Source of the DNA: Saturnia japonica
Taxonomy: Eukaryota > Arthropoda > Insecta > Lepidoptera > Saturniidae
Length of the DNA: 64,000 nt
Direction of reading: 5' to 3'
Assembly (NCBI GenBank): GCA_033032175.1
Contig: CM065312.1
Location: 1,736,001-1,800,000, forward strand
Shown: piece after piece, positions 1 through 9,900 of the stretch
How positions within the stretch are numbered: position 1 is the stretch's first letter
How the letters are laid out: every line of letters starts with the position of its first letter
Translations under genes and position numbers: made by a program
Notes under the pieces: generated by a model
Database searches by the model: none
What the model was told of the DNA's origin: nothing
The model's input: the letters and a program-made list of their open reading frames with translations, nothing else

Positions 1-717
1 TACAACCTTGCAGCCCGAAAGAGTACGTGTGGAACTGCACCCATGCGTAGTTCGCGCACTAGCTCTATCTCTCTTACTCGCATGCAAAGAATGCGGAAAG
101 AGATTAATTAATCCTGGCGAATCTAATTAGGATAATCGGATGCTTTGATCGGATTATTGCATTGTCATCGACTTTTGACAAGTGTGCAAAGTTTGAATTA
201 AATCTGATCATTCAAAGTATGAGAAAATCGAGCTCAAAGGGGTCGGTTACATACATACATACATACATACAGGTGAAGCTAATAAAAGCGTGTTAATAAT
301 ATCACTATAAAAACATTTTGCAGGACAAAATCTTAAACAACTTTCTCTATACAATGATTTTTGTGAGTTTTCATATTTCTTTTTATAATAACTACTACTT
401 TTAACGACATACAGTAGAACTGGTATTACAAGAACTTTTTTCAAGCATCCAGGTTACATCACGATATTTTCCTTCACCATCATCCGATAGTGTTATCAAT
501 TTGAATCAGTAAATGTTCGCGAATTCCGAATAATTCGTTGGTATATGCGATGCAATGGAATATGGGTTCGAACCTTCGGACATCGAATCGATATCCAGAA
601 TCGCAAAACACTTTTCCACTGCATTTCGTATTGGAATCATCGTGGTTACGTTGACATAACTTTCACGTTGGAAAAATCCATCTTGTATAACTGAATATAG
701 TAATTGAATTGACTGAC
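1..717. other. INTS7 intron 9 or unresolved edge
   Basis: A minus-strand continuation of INTS7 is expected but no exon in the required phase is recognisable. An (ACAT)n microsatellite lies at 249-272. Positions 1-110 are open in more than one minus frame but match no INTS7 segment I know. A SINE-type repeat fills about 440-612. Confidence 0.5.
440..612 (+). repeat. Lepidopteran dispersed repeat with pol III B-box remnant
   Basis: Carries the TTTTCCTTCACC block followed about 100 bases later by GGGTTCGAACCTTCGG, a B-box-like sequence on the minus strand. The same arrangement recurs at 30280-30462 and at the right end of the window (63690-64000). The family is very common in Lepidoptera. This copy is degenerate and 5'-truncated. 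Confidence 0.6.
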
Positions 718-906
718 CGTAAAGCAGCTCTAGCGACCCTGTAACGCAGCCAGCCGTCAGCGCGAGCGATAGCGGTCAGGATGCTCTGCTCCCAACTGCT
801 CGAGATCTTGCAAGTGAGCGCTCGGCTCGCTCGCTCCTGCATGAGCACGGTGCATACGAGCACGGCGACGGTGCCGTCGTCTGAAGGGTTCTCTATCGCA
901 TTCTCA
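718..906 (-). CDS. IntS7: INTS7 exon 9
   Basis: Acceptor CTTTGATTGCAG, then SENAIENPSDDGTVAVLVCT through GWLRYRVARAALR, ending in phase 2 at donor GTCAGT (717). The GW-YR-AR pattern matches the family motif around human residue 535. A dispersed repeat begins only a few tens of bases upstream of the acceptor. Confidence 0.88.
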
Positions 907-3900
907 CTGCAATCAAAGCGTTTGTTCGGTTTTTTGACGGAACATTATAGAGACATATTGCGGTTTTTGACACTATATTATGTAATTATTATTTGTGACC
1001 TTTTGCGTGATATACTTTGGTTATTGTGCATAAGTGATGTGGATTATAAATTTAAAATTGGAATCATGCATTTGCAGGCACCACAAAAACTTCCTAGAAA
1101 GTTCTAATAAGGAAGCCACCATCTTTACTGAAATTGTCATAACACAGGACGCTATTATATATTCACTTGACGATGGCAGTAATGGTCTTAAATAAAGATG
1201 TCTAGTCGCCAAATTAGGAAGAAAAAAAGAAAGCATTTGTTTTACAATCATTACCAGCGGCTGTAAAATGTCACTGTTCTTTGATAGATTTGTATTACAG
1301 TTTGCAAGTGATGGTGTTGTAACCCTCACGTAAATGTATCGTTTTAATCGATAAACTTCGAACGTACTAATCAAAAGGCGTTCCTCACAAAAATGTGGTC
1401 CTTCGAGCCGGAGTTTCAGTTGATAAAAATAATTTAAAAAATGTCCCATGAAATACAATACAAACCAATTTTATTTATTAATTATTCTTATTGTTATCAA
1501 CAAGTAATTATTATACGAAAAGTAAAACATATTTGAAAGTGGTGCAAATGTATTAAGTGATAAAGGAATATAAAAAAATTACAAGGATAGAGAGAACTTG
1601 CGGTTGATACTTTTTGCCTAGATTAGTTTAATAGCTACTACTACTACTAGCTTTACTAGACCAAATTATAATATCAATTCATTTATATAGTACCTAATTG
1701 ATTTAATAATGAAACGAACTATTGGGAAGGAAGGGAATGGGATAAACGGGAAGATCTTGCAAAAAACCGCAAGCAGTGGAGTAATAATTGCAAACGGTCT
1801 TTAAGTCCGCAGTGATTCTTGGCTGGAAGCACTATCCACGTTTCAATATCTTGCCAGCTGTTATTCCTTTATTGATTTTTTCAGTCTTCTAACGTGAAAG
1901 CAATTTAAGACATCTGAGAAAGATGCATTAGATGTACCTGTGCAGTAAAGCGAGCGCATGGTGAACCGGGCGTAGAGCGGGACGTAGTGCGGGGGGACTG
2001 TGTGCAGCGCCCGCCAGCGCCCCCAACGCCTCGAGCAGGGCTGCGGCGCGCGCTCCTCGCACCGGTGCGCTCAAAAGCTGTCCTCCTACTGCGCCCGCGC
2101 ACCGAGCCGCGTACTGTTCCGCCGCCGCCTGGCTCAACTGTACCTACGGAACCCGAAGCCACAAAATAGATATATAAAGAAATAGTGTTGATAAAACATC
2201 GATTATAGATAGTATCATACTGGGTATTTTTGTGATTACAAAATAAAAATCACAAGTGACCCTTTTGCTCGTTTAGTTCCTAAAGTACGGAACCAAACAC
2301 GCGATGACCTTTTTTTCACTGTCATCCCTGTACTGTATGACATATATTCCGTTCTAAAAACAACAAATAACAATTCATTTTTACTATCGATTTTTCAAAA
2401 AAAAAACATGTTTTACAAGCAGACTCTATAAACTAGCGATAACGGCGTACGCACACAAATACGTGTATACGATTATCTCGACTCAAGCGGCACAAACCAA
2501 GAACGCATACCTTTCTGCGTCATTACTTTCTCTAGAAATATTTAATACTACATTAACAATGTACTTAATTTTAAACGCACACATATTGTAGTAGTGTTTG
2601 CGAACGATAATGTTACACAAACTTACATCTTTGTAGAATGACAAGAAATTATAGTATCAATAATTTAGTTGCCTGACTTGTAACATTCTAAGGCTTCTTC
2701 AGACGCATCATTAAAATTTATTTACGTATAAATGTATAATCATTGAAAAGTGGAAATACTTAGACACTATGATAATATTGAATTTACCAGACACCGTAGA
2801 GCAACTCGCAAGGGTTTAATATTATTCACTGCATCGTCCGCGCCGGCTGCTATGACCAGTGATTCCAGTGCCATCATCAGATCTGAACCTTCCACTGGGA
2901 GTGCCTCTTCGTAACTGGAACAGATAATAAATTATTTCTGGATACTTTTACATCTGTTTAGAAAACTATTATTTTTATCAATGGCAACATACAAATTTCA
3001 AAATCTGGCAATTCTATTGTAAAACAGGACATTCCAAAAAGACAAATAGGTACAAGTAGCAAGAAAGCATAACTTTATCAAATTCTGATGAATTTTCTGT
3101 TCCCTTATAAACTTTGTGCAGTTCTAAGAAACGCATTGATGACAACATATCAGTAGAAAATATTGTTTTTACATTTTACAAGGAAAGGTTTTTTTCTGTT
3201 TATTAGAATTTATCACCTTGATAGATTCACGCATTCCGGAAGAAAATTATTATATTTTGTGATCCTAATACAATAGATTTCACATAGAAACTTTAAAATA
3301 CCATCTTGAAAAATTCGTACTTTTGACTTATCATTATTTCTATGCCAGATAGATCTATTCTTCGCGTTTTTAATATACTTTCTTTTTTTCAAGTTAATGA
3401 TCCAAATAATCCAATTGAGAAAAAGAAAACTAGTAACGCAAGAAATGAGATGAAGACAGATTATAGGTAGAATTCAGCTTGAAGACTTTTTTGCGTTTGT
3501 TATAATGCGATACACATAGTGAGTAAAACCAGAATAAACCAGTTTGCGCTAGCTAGTAACGTCCACGTGCCTCGCGCTTTAACTACAAACGTTCAATATA
3601 GTAGCGGCACGCTATGATGGCCGTTTTGACGTTTGTCCGCTCATGAAGTTCCGTATAAATTAATAACTACGTCTGAAGGAGCAAATTGCTGTTCTTTACT
3701 GTCAATAGTGACGTGACGTTAGTCATAAAATTTATCGAAAATAAATTTAAATTTCACATCACTATTGTAATGTGTCAAAACGGCCATTATAGCGTGCAGC
3801 TATTATATGCACTACGTAGGCGTGTACTATACTGTACACTACTACAAATGCAAGAATGTTTCCAAGCTGATTTAGCTGTACATTTGTCGTTAGCGTGTAT

Positions 3901-6900
3901 ATTGAATATACTGGTGGAAGGAAGTCGCGTTACCAGTGGACAACGATGCGTGTGAGCACGTCGGCAGCTGTAGCGGCCTGGCGCAGGTCCGAGCTGAGAG
4001 CCGCCTCGCTGCAGTACTGACGCAGAGCGTGTGCCTCCTCGCGCACTGAGCAGCCGGCAGCCGCGCACACAGCCGGGCACTTTACCAATATCTACCAACC
4101 ATTAAGATTAAACAAGAATATTTTTATGGGTTAGTACCTCAAAAGGAACCCTTATATGTTCAATTCGTTATTTGTCTCTCTGTTAAAACCCTTTTTCTCA
4201 GGAACGGGTGAAGTTATCAAGTTGAAAAAATAAAGATTCTAAGTCAACACAATAAAAAGATATGGCCGTTTATGCAGCTTTTTTACACTTGCAGGGGAAT
4301 CAAAAACTACAGGGTAATTCCCATTGACCTAGAACCATGAACTTAGGTGAGTAACAATGTCTTACAACACAAGTAAAAGAAAAAATCCAATAACCGTAAA
4401 TATGTTAAAATATACTGTAAACTTATTTGAAGTTGGTAAACTGACTGTAACCTACATCGATATATGGCGACAACAGTTTTCGAATGATAAAGTTAAATTT
4501 GTCCCTCTGTCCTGTTTATCTTTTCCTTAGAATTGTTCAATGTTTGCTTCAGTAATGTTACCTATTTTTTTTAGTTGTATGATGCCTGCGTGGTGTTACA
4601 TAGATCCTTTATTTTAACTAGTTTTGATTTGAAATGAGTTAACATCGTCCCACATGTTGATCGTTTTTTTAAACAAAGACATTAATTTTAAACTATTTAT
4701 CTATACTTGGAAAATAGTATGGCATGTAAGCTTTAAATCGATGTTTGAATCGTCATTAACTGATGATATATAGAAATTACCAGCATAACTTGCAAACAGA
4801 GCATTGTGTGTTCCGTGTCCTGGCTGTTGGTGGCGGCTCGGACGAGGTTCTGTATGCACTCGGCAGGCCACAGGGCTGCGTGCTCCGCCAGCTTGCGGAG
4901 ACCGAACAGTGCAGCGCGCCGGACAGCGGAACGAGCGTCATTCATCGCTATGTTCAGAAGTAGCTCAACCTGGACATTTATTCTTAATAAGCTCGCGTCT
5001 GACGGTAATCTATTGCTAATAAAACAATAGAAAGTTAGAAAATACCCTATCATGAAAACAATGCTGTATTGTAGTTTCATCCAGATGTGTTCCTTTACCG
5101 AAAGCTCAAGGTTATTTGTAAGATTCGAAACCATGTTGATGGACATGGTATCCGATAGTAGTGGCACCGAGTGCTTAATATTGTATGTATACACAGTTGT
5201 TCTATAAGTCTTATAAAATCTTTAAACGAAAGCAATACATTGCAAATTTTTACATTTATTAAACACACTTTTAGAGAAAAATATTTCATGTGAGTTACAT
5301 AACAGAAGTTAATTAGACCACTAATTAGTCTTTGCCTTCCCAGTGATTTGACAATTCAAATCTTTAGTTTATTTGTAATAATAATGACTAATATTGGATA
5401 AAAATGGGGTAGGCAGAGACCACCACGTCTTTCCACTTGCTATGAACCTAGAATACATCTTTCGCTTCTTCAACATTCATCAATCTTTTCAGACATGCAC
5501 GTCGCTTTAGAGTACTCTTGACCTGATCTTTCTTCAGCACGTTTCTGACTTTATCGTGGAACGTTAAACGTCGAGAAAAATATTACTAAAATCTTGCGAA
5601 AATCTCATTTCATTATGTCATATATAGTTAAAACGGGCGCAACGAAGCCCAACAGCGCAACGGTACGCTCCTAAGAATAATTAGCTACGCACAATGATAA
5701 CAGTATCGAGAGGGCCTGCACAACGAGAGTGCAGCGCGGCGCGGCGCGACGCCTGATAAACTCTAGGACTCGGTAGATACTTGACGATGATGATGCGCAC
5801 TACGGTGAGCAGTGAGCTGCAAACCAGTGTGCGCAAGCCGAACTCACTACGTGCGACAAACTATGTTCACGCCCGAACCTACCAGGCGTGAAGAGAGCGA
5901 AACAGAACGGCACACACGCAGTGAGGTGGCTATTCGGAGGCGTGGTGCTGGCGTAGCTACGGAGAACTAAGTGGACTGGGTCGCTGGCGGGAGGAAGATA
6001 ACACACGAACACCAAAATCAAGTAGCTGTATATTCAATCTTCACAAGCAGAATGGCCACTTACAATAATTCTTAATACTATCCAGTGCTTCAGTGTCTTG
6101 ACACAGAGCTTCTTGCAAGTCTTCAGAGTCTTGAGTCTTCATTCTTGAATAGCGTTTGAAACTCTGTGTGCAGATTGGCCGCAACAGCCCCATATTTATA
6201 CCTGTGTTGGAGCGCGACGGAACGATGGCGTCTATTCGTCTCTTACTCTAACATTCCCCAGTAACACGGCTTACGGCGAGGCGCGTTGCCACTATTCTGT
6301 TATTATTTTTACACAAATACACGTAGTTTACCGATATCTAATTAAATTCTTAATAAAATGTTATTAAACCTATTTGAATCTATTAAGTACACTAATATGT
6401 AACTAAATACACCCAATATAACATTAAGGAACCGTAAACATCATAAATATTAAGCATCAAACATTACATAACAAAACAGCCTATAAACACGTTATGTATG
6501 AATTATAAACATTACAAATATGATAGAATTCACATATAAACCTAACTATTCATATAAAATCACAAACATTACACATAACTGGTCTAAAACAAAGATTATC
6601 AATGAAATATAAGTTCAGTACGTTTCTATGCTATTCTTACGAAATTATAAGCTTCATTACTACGTATTTACTATTTATTATTATTTATTTAAATACCTAA
6701 ACTTTAATTCTTTAATATAAAAACAGTAAATCAATGATTGTTCCTATGTAAATGCTTATATTACTTGACTTATACCTAAAATTAATTGTCCATGTTATTT
6801 CCTAAATCATCACGCCTAGCCCTATGTGTCGCTAACAATAGTTTTAATCTAGTGATTTTAGTTCATGGGTGGGCTTGTTTCCGGTGAACTTGATAGATTC

Positions 6901-9900
6901 TTATATGTTAGCAGTCATGGCTGTTTCTGCACAGTACATATTATCAAATGAAGGAAAGTACCTGATCCGGCACGTGAACAACAGTATCGGCTGCAATGTG
7001 TGTGAGAGCAGTGATGGCAGCCCGCACTGAGCTTGACGACGGGAACTTCTCCAGCAACGATCTCAGCAGCTTCAGTACCCCCTGAGCTCGTACAGCTGTT
7101 TGTGAAATAATTGGTACTTACATGCTAATGTACACAAATTTAAGCAATGCTCATAATGCGTCGATCAACGTGAATTGAAATCCCTACAATGAGCATGACA
7201 TTTCAGTGAAGGATAACATCGTGGTGGTAGGGTATTTCCTAATACTCGTCTAGCTACCTATCACACTCAAGTAGAAAATCGGTCATCAAGCACCTGTAGG
7301 TGATTTCAGGCAGCTGCACTTGAGAGCTGTCCACTACATCGTCACTTAACCTAAACCTATGATTATCTATATAATTAATAAAATTGAAGTGTCTGTTTGT
7401 AATGTCAAAATAACATATAATAACATTAAATTTAATTTAATAACATTAAATGCATATCAAAGTATATACGACACCTATAACAAAAAGCCCATTTTTAAAA
7501 TTGTTGTCTGTCTGTTTGTTCCGGGTAATCTCCAATACGGTTGGACCTATTTTGACGAGACATTCACTGATAGATAGCTGGTGATATAGGAAGTAACTTA
7601 AACTACTTTTATTTTAGAAAAAGTATTAGAGCTCTGCAAAAATAAAAAAAAATGGTCATGGCTGAGTAAACCATAAGAGATATAGCGAATTAATGTACTT
7701 CACATAATCATAGGCATTAAAAAGATCCACAAAAAAGTCCGGGAATGTATACATCTATCTTCTAAAGAACACCCACAATAAGCATTTTTGTCTTTAAAAT
7801 AGACGGGAGCGGAGGAGCAAGATTCGCGCAGGCATTCTGTAGTTCACGTGAGCAAAGCCACGGGCACAGCTAGTGGAAAATATAAAAAATATGGCTAGCA
7901 GGCCTGTATTCATCATGTATTTAAACATACATACAGTGGATTTCAGTTATAACAATGATGAAGGGACCGCTATAATTCTGTTGCTATATCTGGAAATCAT
8001 AATATACATTGGTAGAAAGAATGCAAGAAAGAAAAATATTATATATATTGTCAGACAATACAGTCTTGCAATGTCCATATATCATCACCTTTTGCCTACT
8101 TAATACTATACACATTTTACACATGGGTATATTTTTAAATCTGTAATAGTGCATTGATTCAGTTTATATTTCTGTGCTAACCATACTAGATTTAACCTTT
8201 CATACCTGAACATTAATATACTAAAGTCTTTTATTATAACTCCTAACATCTGTGAATGTAAGCAAAAGATAAGAAAGCTTTATAATTTTATAAATAAACC
8301 TTTGTGTGTTTGTTTGTTGACTTTGTATTTGTGTGTAGACTCAGGACCCAATATCTGCAAGGGATTTCTAGGAACTTGTTACAAATGGTTCATTAAAACT
8401 AGTCCTTCCTCTTCCTATGTTCATGGATCAATAATCATGTAATATAATATCAATATCTGGGTGACCAAACTGTGCTTGTTGTCTTATAAATAAAAAAATA
8501 AAAAACCTATCTAGGTAAACTTGGAATATAAAATATTATCTAAAAGGAAAGTATCATATATCAAATCTATAATCTATATTATTATATATATTATCTATAA
8601 TAAATATGTATATATATACAGTGTAAACTCTTTGTAATGAAACTCAAGGGACTGAGCATTTTTTGTAGTTATAGAGAGTTATCGTTATATGGAGTGGAGT
8701 TTCAATATGTGGGTTTTAACGCAAACAAACCAAGTTGGGCTCACTTCAACTTTATAGAGAGTTTACACTGTATATATATATACACACAAGAATTGCTCAT
8801 TTAATATAATAAGATTATTGTTGGCGACAGAACTGTTATTTTCATGTTAGGTTATTATGTTATATTATTGTGTTTATGTGTTGTGTACTAAGTGTCATGA
8901 TAGAATAGATTGATATAGATAAAATTATAGAGAAATGTTAGCGACTACCCTACATTATAAGTTGCATGTTATGTATTAAGTTGTATATAAATGCTTATGT
9001 ATTGTGTTACATATATGGAAATAGAATTATTATAGAATAGGTAAATGCATAGAATAAGTCAATACAGTAAGAATATTCAATGTTACAGTAACTTTACGAA
9101 CGGAAAGCAGTGATGCCGCCCGTAAAATTACATTGTATTTGGCTTATATACGGAATATATACTTGATGTATATAATATGTGAATGTTCAATGGATATCTA
9201 TTACAATAAGGAATCTTTTGGTATATGACATGTGTACACAATGTATATAAAGAAAGAAATACAGAGCAATTAATAGGGAGACCAAAGTGAAAACAAAAAT
9301 AAAAGTACGAATTACAGCGGGGCTCTCACTACGGTCACTCTCCTAACTACTTAAGCTCAAAGAGGCACCATATGGGGCACGGCGCAATTCAACGAGTACA
9401 AGTAACAACAAGAAGAAAACTTTAGTCGTCCTGCAAGCAGTAAACAGTTCGAGTTTCATTGAAGACCCAGCACCTCAAGCGGTCGTGCATTATTGCACCC
9501 CTCCGGACCCCTCACTACCATCGCACCCACTGGCATCCATACGGCGTCTACGAGACGGGCATCCGGCGCAACAAAAACGTCCATCCAAACCGGGGAAGCG
9601 ACAAGCCCCCCCCCCCCTCACGCAGAGAGGAAGTGACGCGTACCCAACAATTATATAAAATTTACCTCCACCATGAACTGTCCTCAATGCTCTAACAAGT
9701 TTGGCTCTTCGTTCAGCAGCAGTACTCTCACATTCCACCATGTCTGACAGCTTATTGCACATAGCAAGAGCGAATGTACTGAAAATATCACAAAAAGTTA
9801 TAATTCTTAAACAATTTTACTCCTGTGTAATAATATAAATTTCTAAAGAAAGTTAAATCATTATGCATGCAATGCATGACTATTATTGACCGTGTCTATA

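Noticed and set aside
1021..1458. 145-codon minus-strand frame
   Set aside because: Runs through a SINE-like repeat and its flank; related copies do not conserve a coding frame.
1905..2185. Four overlapping frames on both strands
   Set aside because: Shadows of INTS7 exon 8; only the frame that splices in phase to exons 7 and 9 is kept.
4970..5020. Acceptor TTTTATTAG for INTS7 exon 5
   Set aside because: A strong pyrimidine tract, but the resulting join is out of phase with exon 4 and adds sequence absent from the family.
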